A DNA stretch of 64,000 nt from Achromobacter sp. RTa (GTDB taxonomy: Bacteria; Pseudomonadota; Gammaproteobacteria; Burkholderiales; Burkholderiaceae_B). The translations under genes were made by a program, and so were the position numbers. Under the pieces are notes generated by a model, which saw only the letters and a program-made list of their open reading frames with translations, searched no databases and was not told the DNA's origin. The stretch covers positions 1 to 64,000 of the forward strand of contig NZ_JPYO01000002.1 in assembly GCF_000757485.1 (NCBI RefSeq), given 5' to 3'. Of the stretch, positions 9,400 through 17,487 are shown piece by piece. Every line of letters starts with the position of its first letter. Positions within the stretch are counted from its first letter, which is position 1.

Positions 9400-11013
9400 T
9401 CAGTGCGCGCCGGCCGCCGCTTCGGCCGCGCCGCCGCCGTCCGCCTTGCCCGATCTCGGCCGGGCGAACCACACCAGACCCGTCAGCGCCAGGAAAATGA
9501 TGGCGGAGGCGTAGAACACATCCACCGCCGACATGGTGAAGGCCTGTCCGTTGATCATGGCGTCGACGGTGCTCAAGGCCTGCTGGTGGGTCATGCCCAG
9601 CCCATTCTGCAGCGTGTTGAGGGTGTGGTCGAACGCCTGCTGTCCGGGCTTGGCCGCTTCGGTCAACTGGGCGTGGTGCATCGTGGCGCGGTTTTCCCAG
9701 AGCGTGGTGGCGATCGATGTGCCGAAGGCGCCCGCCGTCAGGCGCAGGAAGTTCGACAGGCCCGAGGCCGCGGGAATGCGCCATGGTTCGATGCCGGCTA
9801 AGGTGATGGAGGTCAGCGGCACGAAAAACGCCGCCATGGCCGCGCCCTGGATGATGGTCGGGATCATCAGCGTGCGCACGTCGGTCTGCGTATTGAACCC
9901 CGATCGCATGAAGCACACCACGGCGAAGATCAGGAACGCCACCGTTACGAGCTGCCGCGGGTCGCGCGTGGCCAGCATCTTGCCCACGATGGGCGTCAGC
10001 AGGATCGCCAGAAGTCCCACCGGCGCGGTCACCAGGCCGGCGTACGTGGCCGTATAGCCCATATTGCTTTGCAGCCAGAGGGGCAGCAGCACGACGTTGC
10101 CGAAGAAAACGCCATAGGCCACCGCCAGCGTCAGGGCGCCGACCGTGAAGTTGCGGATCTTGAACAGGCGCAGGTCCACCACGGGATGGGCGTCGGTCAA
10201 TTCCCAGATCAGGAAGAAGACGAATGCCACGAAGGCGATCGCCGCCAGCGCGATGATGGTGGGGCTGGCGAACCAGTCCAGCTCCTTGCCCTTGTCCAGC
10301 ATGATCTGCAGCGCGCCCACCCAGACCACCAGCAGCGCGAGGCCGACCTTGTCGATCGGCAGCTTGCGCGTGACCGATTCCCGGTCGCCATAGATGCGCC
10401 AAGTGATCCATGCGGCCAGCAGGCCCACCGGCACGTTGATGTAGAAAATCCAGGGCCAGGTGTAGTTGTCGGAGATCCATCCGCCGAGCAGGGGGCCGGC
10501 GACCGGCGCGACCAGCGTGGTCATGGACCAGACCGCCAGCGCCATGCCCGCCTTGGACTTGGGAAAACTGGCCAGCATCAGCGCCTGCGACAGCGGGATC
10601 ATCGGGCCGGCGACCGCGCCTTGCAGCACGCGGAACGCGATCAGCGCCTCGAGCGACGGGGAAAAGCCGCACAGCCATGACGCCAGCACGAACAGCAGCG
10701 TGGAAATCAGGAACAGGCGCACCTGCCCGAAGCGCTGCGTCAGCCAGCCCGTGAGGGGCACCGTGATCGCGTTGGCGACGGCAAAGGAAGTGATGACCCA
10801 GGTGCCTTGGCTGGTGCTGACGCCCAGGTCGCCCGAGATCGTCGGGATGGACACGTTCGCGATCGAGGTGTCCAGCACGTTCATGAAGACCGCCGTGGAC
10901 AGCGCGATGGAGCCGATGATGCGGGTTGCGCCTTCCAGCGGCGGGTGAGTGCCCGGCGGCCTGGAGGGTTGGGAGGGCGCTCCCGCGTTCGCGGGCTGGG
11001 CGGTCGCGTTCAT
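9400..11013 (-). CDS. emrB: EmrB-type MFS drug exporter (DHA2, 14 TM)
   Basis: This 537-residue inner-membrane proton antiporter belongs to the DHA2 family. About 14 hydrophobic segments are visible. Motifs include LDTSIANVSIPTISGDL in TM1, LTQRFGQVRLF in the TM2-3 loop and the antiporter motif C region GPLLGGWISDNYTWPWIFYINVP. It overlaps the emrA-like gene by 4 bp (ATGA) and is the last gene of the operon. With the periplasmic adaptor and NodT-type channel it should form a tripartite pump for hydrophobic toxicants. The exact substrate is unknown. Confidence 0.93.
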   Translation of the reverse strand: MNATAQPANAGAPSQPSRPPGTHPPLEGATRIIGSIALSTAVFMNVLDTSIANVSIPTISGDLGVSTSQGTWVITSFAVANAITVPLTGWLTQRFGQVRLFLISTLLFVLASWLCGFSPSLEALIAFRVLQGAVAGPMIPLSQALMLASFPKSKAGMALAVWSMTTLVAPVAGPLLGGWISDNYTWPWIFYINVPVGLLAAWITWRIYGDRESVTRKLPIDKVGLALLVVWVGALQIMLDKGKELDWFASPTIIALAAIAFVAFVFFLIWELTDAHPVVDLRLFKIRNFTVGALTLAVAYGVFFGNVVLLPLWLQSNMGYTATYAGLVTAPVGLLAILLTPIVGKMLATRDPRQLVTVAFLIFAVVCFMRSGFNTQTDVRTLMIPTIIQGAAMAAFFVPLTSITLAGIEPWRIPAASGLSNFLRLTAGAFGTSIATTLWENRATMHHAQLTEAAKPGQQAFDHTLNTLQNGLGMTHQQALSTVDAMINGQAFTMSAVDVFYASAIIFLALTGLVWFARPRSGKADGGGAAEAAAGAH

Positions 11014-12203
11014 GATGCGAGATTGGCTTGGATGATCTTGGCGATCATGGCGTCGACTTCGTCATGGGCGGGCTCGAAGGCGCGCGTCGACCAGGCCGGT
11101 TCCTTGCGCTCGGCCTGCGTCAGCGGCTCGCCTTCCTGCTTGCCCACGTCGACTTCCACGTCCATCGACAGGCCGACGCGCAGCGGGTGCTTCTTCAGGT
11201 CTTCGGGATCCAGCGCGATGCGCACGGGCACGCGCTGCACCACCTTGATCCAGTTGCCGGTGGCGTTCTGTGCCGGCAGGAGCGCGAAGGCGCTGCCCGT
11301 GCCGGCGTCCAGCCCGGCGATCGTGCCGTGATAGGTCACGGAGCTTCCGTACAGATCGGCCACCAGTGTGGCGGGTTGGCCGATACGCATTTTGCGCAGT
11401 TGGCCTTCCTTGAAGTTCGCTTCCACCCAGACCTGGTCGAGCGGCACGACCGTCATGAGAGCGGAGCCGGGGGCGACGCGTTGGCCGACCTGCACGCTGC
11501 GCCGGGCGACGACGCCGCCCACCGGGGCGGGCAGCACGGTGCGCGACTGCGCAAGCCAGGCATTGCGCAGGCCTGCCGCCGCCTGCCGCACGTCGGGATG
11601 GTCGGCCACCGTGGTGCCCTGGGTCAGCGCCTCGTTCGTGGCGAGCTTGGCGCGCGAGGCCGCGAGCGCCGCGCGGGCCTGGGCAAGGCCAGACTGGGCC
11701 GACTTCAGGGCGGCTTCGGCATGCAGGATTTCTTCGCCGCTGACGCCGCCGGACTTGGCCAGCTGCTGGCGGCGGTTGACGTCGCTTTGCGCGCGGGTCA
11801 GTTCGGCCTGCGCGCGCAGGATGTCGGCGTTGCGCAGGTCTACGTCGGCGGCCAGCGCATCGTTCTGGACATAGATCGTCCGCACCTGGCGGACCGTCTG
11901 CGCGAGCTTGGCCTGGGCTTGTTGCAGGGCCACGTCGGTGTCGGCGGGGTCCAGGCGCACCAGCGGCTGGCCGGCCGTGACGGTTTCCGTGTCGTCGGCC
12001 TCGATGGCGACGACCGTGCCGGGCACCTGGGGAGTGATCTGCACGAGGTTGCCGTGCACGTAGGCGTCGTCGGTGCTTTCGAAGTGGGCGCCGAACAGGG
12101 CCCACCAGATGCCGTATGCGATTGCGACAAGAATGAAAGCCCCGGTGGCCAGCAGCAGCAGGCGTTTGCGGGCGGGGTTGGTGGCGGGGGTAGCAGCGTT
12201 CAT
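11010..12203 (-). CDS. emrA: EmrA/HlyD-family periplasmic adaptor
   Basis: This 397-residue membrane-fusion protein starts with a short cytoplasmic tail and one TM anchor (KRLLLLATGAFILVAIAYGIWW, about residues 14-35). A biotinyl-lipoyl half-motif (YVHGNLVQITPQVPGTVVAIEADDTETV), a long alpha-hairpin rich in Ala/Gln and a beta-barrel with PAPVGGVVARRSVQVGQRV follow. It links the EmrB-like transporter to the outer-membrane channel. The ATG at 12203 is chosen because the longer frame adds only proline-rich sequence ahead of the anchor. It starts 22 bp after the channel gene. Confidence 0.92.
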   Translation of the reverse strand: MNAATPATNPARKRLLLLATGAFILVAIAYGIWWALFGAHFESTDDAYVHGNLVQITPQVPGTVVAIEADDTETVTAGQPLVRLDPADTDVALQQAQAKLAQTVRQVRTIYVQNDALAADVDLRNADILRAQAELTRAQSDVNRRQQLAKSGGVSGEEILHAEAALKSAQSGLAQARAALAASRAKLATNEALTQGTTVADHPDVRQAAAGLRNAWLAQSRTVLPAPVGGVVARRSVQVGQRVAPGSALMTVVPLDQVWVEANFKEGQLRKMRIGQPATLVADLYGSSVTYHGTIAGLDAGTGSAFALLPAQNATGNWIKVVQRVPVRIALDPEDLKKHPLRVGLSMDVEVDVGKQEGEPLTQAERKEPAWSTRAFEPAHDEVDAMIAKIIQANLAS

Positions 12204-12225
12204 GACGTCTGAATCCGGGGATCGT

Positions 12226-13647
12226 TCAATGGGTGGGGTTCGTGGCGGGCTCGGATCCGGTCGCGGGGACATAGCCGCCGCCCAGGGCATTCGCCAGGCT
12301 GGCGTCGAGCTGATAGGCGCGGATGCGCAGGTCGGTGTCCAGGCGGGCCTGGGTCAGCACGCCGGTCTGCGCGATGAGCACGGATATGTAGTTGCCCATG
12401 CCGGCCCTGTAGCGCTTGACGGCCAGGTCGTAGGCCGCGTCGATCGCTTCGCGGGCCTGGCGCTGCTCGGCCTTTTCCTGGTCCAGCAGGCGCAGGCCGT
12501 CGAGCGCATCGGCCACCTGGCGCACGGCGTCCAGCACGGTCTGGTTGTAGTCCGATACCGCGAGGTCCGCGTCGGCGCGGCGGCCCGCCAGATTGGCGTT
12601 CAGCTCGCCGCCATGGAAGATCGGCAGCGTGATGGCGGGGCCGATACCGGCCATGCGGGCGTCGGGGCCCAGCAGATTGCCGGTGCCCATGGCCTGGAAG
12701 CCGGCGAACGCCACCAGGTTCACGTTGGGGTAGAACTCGGCCTTGGCGCTGTCGATGGCGTGACGGGCGGCCTCGGCGCGCCATTTCGCGGCCGCCACGT
12801 CGGGGCGGTGGCCCAGCAGGTCCAGCGGCACGCTGGCGGGCACGCCGCCGGCAGGCGCGGTCAGCGCCACCGGCTGGAGGGACTGCCCGCGCTGCGGCCC
12901 GGCGCCGGCCAGCGCGGCGACCTGGTTGCGCAATTGTGCCAGCGTGGTTTCAGTCTGGGTCAGTTCCACCTTGCCGGCGGCCAGCGACGATTCCGCCTGC
13001 TTGACCTCGACCTGGGTGTCCAGCCCGGCCTTGTAGCGACCCTGGGTCAGCGACAGCACTTCCGCGCGCTGGGCCAGGACCCGGTTCAGGACGTCGCGCT
13101 GGGCGAAGGCGTTCTGCAGGTTCAGGTAGGCGCGCACCGTGGCGCTGGCCAGCAGGTTGCGCGCCGCTTGCGCATCGGCCGCGGCGGCCTGCTGTTCCGA
13201 CACCGCCGATTTCAGGCGCGAGCGGTTCTTGCCCCAAAAATCCAGCTCGTAGCTGAAGTCCAGGGCCAGCCGGTTATCGCTGACGACCGAACCGCCCATC
13301 GGGGCGGGGTAGACATAGTCCTTGGACAGGTGTTCGCGGGTCAGCGAGTAGTTGGCGTCCACGCGCGGCAGCAGCGGCGCGCGGGCGGTGCTGACCGCGG
13401 CGTTGGCCCTGGCCAGGCGGGCCTGTGCGGCGCTCATCGAGGGGTTGTTCGCCAGGGCCTCGTCCAGCAGCGCGTTGAGCTGCGCATCGCCATAACGCTG
13501 CCACCATTGCGTGGTGGGCCAGGCGGTGTCCTGGCCGGTCAGCCCTAGCTTGGACGCATTCAGCTGCGCCACGGGTTCGGGCCCGGGATCCATCAGCGCG
13601 CAACCGCTCAGGGCCAGCACCAATACGGTAGAAAGAAGGCGTTTCAT
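12226..13647 (-). CDS. NodT-family outer-membrane efflux lipoprotein
   Basis: This 473-residue TolC-like channel of the RND/NodT family is the outer-membrane part of the adjacent pump. It has a lipoprotein signal with lipobox ALSGC at residues 13-17. Two OEP repeats follow, with DFSYELDFWGKNRSRLKSAV in the first and PNVNLVAFAGFQAMG in the second. The ATG at 13647 begins the signal peptide; the upstream frame is not coding. It is the first structural gene of the efflux operon, 38 bp downstream of a 12-bp palindrome likely bound by the neighbouring MarR protein. Confidence 0.92.
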   Translation of the reverse strand: MKRLLSTVLVLALSGCALMDPGPEPVAQLNASKLGLTGQDTAWPTTQWWQRYGDAQLNALLDEALANNPSMSAAQARLARANAAVSTARAPLLPRVDANYSLTREHLSKDYVYPAPMGGSVVSDNRLALDFSYELDFWGKNRSRLKSAVSEQQAAAADAQAARNLLASATVRAYLNLQNAFAQRDVLNRVLAQRAEVLSLTQGRYKAGLDTQVEVKQAESSLAAGKVELTQTETTLAQLRNQVAALAGAGPQRGQSLQPVALTAPAGGVPASVPLDLLGHRPDVAAAKWRAEAARHAIDSAKAEFYPNVNLVAFAGFQAMGTGNLLGPDARMAGIGPAITLPIFHGGELNANLAGRRADADLAVSDYNQTVLDAVRQVADALDGLRLLDQEKAEQRQAREAIDAAYDLAVKRYRAGMGNYISVLIAQTGVLTQARLDTDLRIRAYQLDASLANALGGGYVPATGSEPATNPTH

Positions 13648-13684
13648 CCTGACTGTTTGCTGAAAGTAATTGATTAATCTGTAT

Positions 13685-13696
13685 TTGCCTAGGCAA
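13685..13696. promoter_or_regulatory. Probable MarR operator ahead of the efflux operon
   Basis: TTGCCTAGGCAA is a perfect 12-bp palindrome. On the minus strand it falls between a possible -35 TTGGCA (13703-13708) and a weak -10 near 13680. It shares the TGCCTAG core with the site in front of marR at 14259-14272, which supports regulation of both units by the same repressor. Confidence 0.6.
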
Positions 13697-13751
13697 TTAT
13701 TATGCCAAATAAAACCCCATGGGATGGGGCGGAGGGCGTCGGAAGCGCGTT

Positions 13752-14246
13752 TCAGCCCGAACCGTTGGCGAGCATGCGGCGCAGGAAGTGCATGAGCTGG
13801 GAGACTTCGTCGGTCGAGAATCCGCGCAGGTGGCGATTCAGCGAACGGGCGATATTGGCGGGGATTTCGCGCGCCTTCGCCTCGCCCAGCTCGGTGAGTT
13901 CGATCTTGACGACGCGGCGGTCTTCCTTGCTGCGGCTGCGCTGCAGCAAGCCCTTGGCTTCCAGCCGGTCCAGGGCGCGGGTCATGGCTCCGGTGTCCAT
14001 GCCGTTGAGCCGGGCCAGTTCGGCCGGCGTGTCCGCGCGGCCGAGAAAGACCATGGCGATCGGCCGCCATTGCATGGCGGTGAGGTCCAGCGGGGCCATT
14101 TCCTGCTCCAGCATCCGGTTCAGGGAGTTGTAGACCTGCTTGATGAGGAAACCGGCGTTGTCTTCCATCATGCAGCGGGCGTCGCTGCGGTAATGGACGG
14201 GCGTATCGGGCGTATCGGACGTAGAGGGGGGAGGCGCGGCATTCAT
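13752..14246 (-). CDS. MarR-family regulator of the efflux operon
   Basis: This 164-residue winged-helix protein has a typical MarR core: LARLNGMDTGAMTRALDRLEAKGLLQRSRSKEDRR forms the recognition helix and wing. By position and shared operators it should repress the adjacent NodT-EmrA-EmrB pump and itself, with release by the pump's ligand. The annotated ATG at 14246 lies just where transcription from the promoter at 14253-14281 is predicted to start and has no Shine-Dalgarno sequence, so the mRNA may be leaderless. The alternative is an internal start at Met26. Confidence 0.9.
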   Translation of the reverse strand: MNAAPPPSTSDTPDTPVHYRSDARCMMEDNAGFLIKQVYNSLNRMLEQEMAPLDLTAMQWRPIAMVFLGRADTPAELARLNGMDTGAMTRALDRLEAKGLLQRSRSKEDRRVVKIELTELGEAKAREIPANIARSLNRHLRGFSTDEVSQLMHFLRRMLANGSG

Positions 14247-14252
14247 GCGCCG

Positions 14253-14281
14253 AATTTTACTGCCTAGTCAGTTATTGTCAA
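14253..14281 (-). promoter_or_regulatory. marR promoter with operator in the spacer
   Basis: On the minus strand TTGACA (14276-14281) and AAAATT (14253-14258) are separated by exactly 17 bp. The spacer contains ACTGACTAGGCAGT (14259-14272), a 14-bp palindrome with one mismatched pair. A repressor bound there would directly block RNA polymerase. The -35 overlaps the stop codon of the EamA gene upstream. Confidence 0.65.
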
Positions 14282-15174
14282 GGCTGTATCTTCGTCGCGG
14301 CCTGGGGCGGGGGACTGGCCGGCGCCTGCTTGCGCAGGCCCGACCAGACGATGGCCGCCACGATGAGGGCGGCGCCCGCCATCATGCGCGGCGTTGGCTG
14401 TTGGCTGAACAGGGCCCAGGCGAAGGCGATGGCGTAAACCGGCTCCAAGGCGATGACCAGCCCGGCGCTGCGGGCATTGAGCCGGGTCAGGCTGGACACG
14501 AACAGGTAATGGGACAGGCCGGTGCAGAAGATGCCCAGCAGCGCCAGCCAGAAGAGGTCCAGGGCCGGCAGCGCGGGCAACTGGCCGGCGGCGAAGGGCA
14601 GCATCACCAGCGCTACGACCAGGTTCTGCCAGCACGCCACCTGCATCGGGTCCATGCCCGAGGCCGAGCGCCGGTTGCTCAAGGCCAGCAGCGCGAAGCT
14701 CAAGCCGGACAGCAGGCCCCAGGCCAGGCCGATGGTGCCTTGGTCGGCCAGGTCGAACGACGGGGTGACCAGCACCAGCCCGGCGGTCACCAGCCCCAGC
14801 AACAGCCATTCGGCCAGGCGGATGCGTTCGCGGAAGATCAGGCCCTCGAACAGAGTGATGAAGGCCGGGAAGCTGGCGAACCCCAGCGTCGCGATGGCGA
14901 TGCCGCCGACCTTGACCGAAATGAAGAACGTGACCCAATGCCCCGCCAGCAGGGCGCCCGCCACGACCAGCACGAACAGCTGCGCCGGCGTCAGGGCGCC
15001 CAGGAGCGGCTTGCGGCGCATGCGGGCGAAGAGGCCCAGCGAAACGACTGCGAATGCGGCACGCCCCAGGGTGATCACGGCGGCGCTGGCCTGGATCAGT
15101 TCCCCGAATACGCCGGTCAGCCCGAAAAGCACGGCGGCAATGTGGATGTAGGTCAGGGCGCGGTGTCGAGTCAT
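14278..15174 (-). CDS. EamA/DMT-family transporter
   Basis: This is a 298-residue inner-membrane protein with ten predicted helices in two EamA repeats. The first repeat contains GLTGVFGELIQASAAVITLGRAAFA and the second the ALEPVYAIAFAWALF motif. The family exports amino acids, metabolites or drugs, and substrate is not predictable here. The ATG at 15174 is preferred to a TTG five codons upstream; neither has a strong ribosome-binding site. It is divergent from a second EamA gene over about 60 bp. Confidence 0.85.
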   Translation of the reverse strand: MTRHRALTYIHIAAVLFGLTGVFGELIQASAAVITLGRAAFAVVSLGLFARMRRKPLLGALTPAQLFVLVVAGALLAGHWVTFFISVKVGGIAIATLGFASFPAFITLFEGLIFRERIRLAEWLLLGLVTAGLVLVTPSFDLADQGTIGLAWGLLSGLSFALLALSNRRSASGMDPMQVACWQNLVVALVMLPFAAGQLPALPALDLFWLALLGIFCTGLSHYLFVSSLTRLNARSAGLVIALEPVYAIAFAWALFSQQPTPRMMAGAALIVAAIVWSGLRKQAPASPPPQAATKIQP

Positions 15175-15235
15175 GCGTAGGGGAAGCAAAGGGCGAGGCG
15201 TGCATTTATTTTTGCACTGAACATAAAATCATCGC

Positions 15236-16213
15236 ATGAATCGCCTCGCCGAGCTTTTGCCGTTATTCCGTTCCTCCAGCCGCGCGGCTGGATTTTTCTT
15301 GGCGACCCTGGGCGCAGTCCTGTTTTCGGCCAAGGCCATCGTGGTCAAGTTCACGTATCGCTACGGCATCGACGCGGTCACCCTCATCGCCTTTCGCATG
15401 CTGTTCGCCATGCCGTTCTTCGCGGCCGTGGCCTGGCATCAGTCGCGCCGAGCCTCGCGCGGCGAGATCGCCGTCCTGACGGCCAAGGAGCGCCTGCAAG
15501 TCTGCGTGCTGGGGCTTCTGGGCTATTACCTGTCCAGCTTCCTGGATTTCCTGGGGCTGCGCTACGTCACCGCCAGCCTCGAACGGCTGATCCTTTTCCT
15601 TTCCCCGTCGCTCGTGGTGCTGCTGTCGGCGTTCTGGTTCAAGCGTCCGGTCGAGCGGCGCCAATGGATGGCCATGGTGCTGTCCTACGCAGGCGTGGTG
15701 CTGGTGTTCGCCCATGACCTGTCCTTCGGCGGAAGCGAGGTGCTGTTAGGGTCTTTATTCGTTTTCGGGTCGGCCACAAGCTATTCTGTGTACCTGATTT
15801 GTTCAGGGGAACTGATCAAGCGGGTGGGCGCGACGCGCTTGGTTGCCTATGCCATGCTGGTGTCCTGCGTGGCCTGCATCATTCAGTTCTTTGCCGTGCA
15901 TCCGCCGTCGATGCTGCTCCAGCCTGCCGGGGTTTACGGATATTCCGTGATCCACGCCACGTTGAACACCGTGGTTCCGGTGTTCATGCTGATGTGGGCG
16001 GTGGCGCTCATTGGCGCGCCCACCGCGTCGCTGCTGGGCATGGTGGGGCCGGTGTCGGTGCTGTTCCTGGCGTCGTGGTTTCTGCATGAGCCCATCACGG
16101 TGTGGCAGATGGCAGGGACCGCATTGGTGTTGGCTGGCGTATTCGCATTGATGGGGGGCGGGGCCGGCAGGCCGGTGTCCGCCAGGCAAGGCGCGGCGCG
16201 GCCGCCTCGTTGA
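15236..16213 (+). CDS. EamA/DMT-family transporter
   Basis: A second ten-helix drug/metabolite transporter of 325 residues, with EamA halves around FFLATLGAVLFSAKAIVVKFTYRYG and YGYSVIHATLNTVVPVFMLMWAVALIGAPTASLLGMVGPV. It is only distantly similar to its divergent neighbour, so the pair does not look like a recent duplication. The C-terminus ends in a short basic tail. Substrate unknown. Confidence 0.87.
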   Translation: MNRLAELLPLFRSSSRAAGFFLATLGAVLFSAKAIVVKFTYRYGIDAVTLIAFRMLFAMPFFAAVAWHQSRRASRGEIAVLTAKERLQVCVLGLLGYYLSSFLDFLGLRYVTASLERLILFLSPSLVVLLSAFWFKRPVERRQWMAMVLSYAGVVLVFAHDLSFGGSEVLLGSLFVFGSATSYSVYLICSGELIKRVGATRLVAYAMLVSCVACIIQFFAVHPPSMLLQPAGVYGYSVIHATLNTVVPVFMLMWAVALIGAPTASLLGMVGPVSVLFLASWFLHEPITVWQMAGTALVLAGVFALMGGGAGRPVSARQGAARPPR

Positions 16214-16264
16214 ATCCGGTTTTCCCGCTCAGTCCGCATTATTTCCAATAGAAAGGAGGCCAGT

Positions 16265-17254
16265 ATGGCCAGCAATCTCGTCAAGGCAATTCGTATCGAG
16301 CAACACGGTGGTCCCGAAGTCCTGAAGCTGGTCGAGGTGGAAGTTCCTCCGCCCGCCGCCAATGAAGTCACGATCCAGCAGCACGCCGCCGGCCTGAACT
16401 TCATCGATATCTATTTCCGCACGGGCTTGTATCCCCATCCGCTGCCCCATGGCCTGGGCTTCGAGGGCGCGGGCGTCGTGACCGCCGTGGGCGCCGACGT
16501 CAAGCACCTGAAGAAAGGGGATCGCGTCGCCTACGGCCAGAGCCCCATCGGGGCCTATGCCCAAGCCCGCAACGTGCCGGCCGCGCAGGTCGTCAAGGTG
16601 CCCAAGGGCATCGGTTTCGACGAGGCCGCCGCGTTGATGCTCAAGGGCCTGACGGTGCAGTACCTGTTCCGCCAGACCTATCGGCTGCAGGGCGGCGAGA
16701 CCATCCTGTTCCACGCGGCCGCAGGCGGCGTGGGCCTGATCGCCTGCCAATGGGCCAAGGCGCTGGGCGTGAAGCTGATCGGCACCGTCTCCAGCCCGGA
16801 GAAGGCCGAGCTGGCGCGGGCCAACGGCGCCTGGGAAACCATCGACTATTCGCGCGAAAACGTGGTCGAGCGCGTGCAGGAGCTCACCGGCGGCAAGAAG
16901 GTGCCGGTGGTGTATGACGGCGTGGGCAAGGACACCTGGGAAACCTCGCTCGACTGCATCGAGCCGCGCGGCCTGATGGTGAGCTTCGGCAACGCGTCCG
17001 GCCCGGTGGCGGGCGTCAACCTGGCGACGCTGAACCAGAAGGGCAGCCTGTACGTGACGCGCCCGTCGCTGGGTATCCACGTGAACACGCTGGCAAAGCT
17101 GCAGGCCGCTTCCGAAGAGTTGTTCGATCTGGTGCTGAAGAAGAAGATCAAGGTGCGTATCGACCAGCGCTATCCCCTGGCGCAGGCCGGCGAGGCCCAG
17201 ACCGCCCTGGCGTCGCGCAAGACGACCGGCGCCACGGTGCTGATGCTGGACTGA
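16265..17254 (+). CDS. NADPH:quinone oxidoreductase (zinc-independent MDR)
   Basis: This 329-residue enzyme of the quinone oxidoreductase branch of the medium-chain dehydrogenase superfamily reduces quinones or reactive enones with NADPH. The nucleotide-binding AAGGVG is at residues 152-157, with NFIDIYFRTGLYP and GFEGAGVV in the catalytic domain. The structural-zinc cysteines of alcohol dehydrogenases are absent. It starts with ATG after a strong AAAGGAGG site. It ends just before a clear terminator and is probably transcribed alone. Confidence 0.93.
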   Translation: MASNLVKAIRIEQHGGPEVLKLVEVEVPPPAANEVTIQQHAAGLNFIDIYFRTGLYPHPLPHGLGFEGAGVVTAVGADVKHLKKGDRVAYGQSPIGAYAQARNVPAAQVVKVPKGIGFDEAAALMLKGLTVQYLFRQTYRLQGGETILFHAAAGGVGLIACQWAKALGVKLIGTVSSPEKAELARANGAWETIDYSRENVVERVQELTGGKKVPVVYDGVGKDTWETSLDCIEPRGLMVSFGNASGPVAGVNLATLNQKGSLYVTRPSLGIHVNTLAKLQAASEELFDLVLKKKIKVRIDQRYPLAQAGEAQTALASRKTTGATVLMLD

Positions 17255-17300
17255 TCGGCGAGGCGCGGCGCGCCCCGGGAACGGAGCCGCGCACGGCCTG

Positions 17301-17332
17301 GCCCGGCGCGTAGCCCGCGCCGGGCTTTTTTT
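17301..17332 (+). terminator. Terminator after quinone oxidoreductase
   Basis: A perfect 10-bp stem (GCCCGGCGCG / CGCGCCGGGC) with a 5-nt loop is followed by seven T. It separates the quinone oxidoreductase from the amine-oxidation cluster. Confidence 0.9.
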
Positions 17333-17357
17333 GCCTGGCGCGGTGCGCGGGGCAGCA

Positions 17358-17374
17358 AGCATGCGTAGCATGCG
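17358..17374. repeat. Short repeated/palindromic motif upstream of the amine cluster
   Basis: AGCATGCG occurs twice with a 9-bp period (17358 and 17367), forming GCATGC-N3-GCATGC, about 115-130 bp before the aldehyde dehydrogenase start. It could be an operator for the AraC-type regulator at the cluster's end, but no binding-site evidence exists here. Confidence 0.35.
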
Positions 17375-17487
17375 CAGCGTGGGGGCCAACACCCATGCGC
17401 AGAATGACAAATCGCCATGCACGGCCCGACAAGCCAGCGGCGGGCGCCGTTGCTATTCTGGCTCCGACCTATTCGTTGGAGTTCCGA

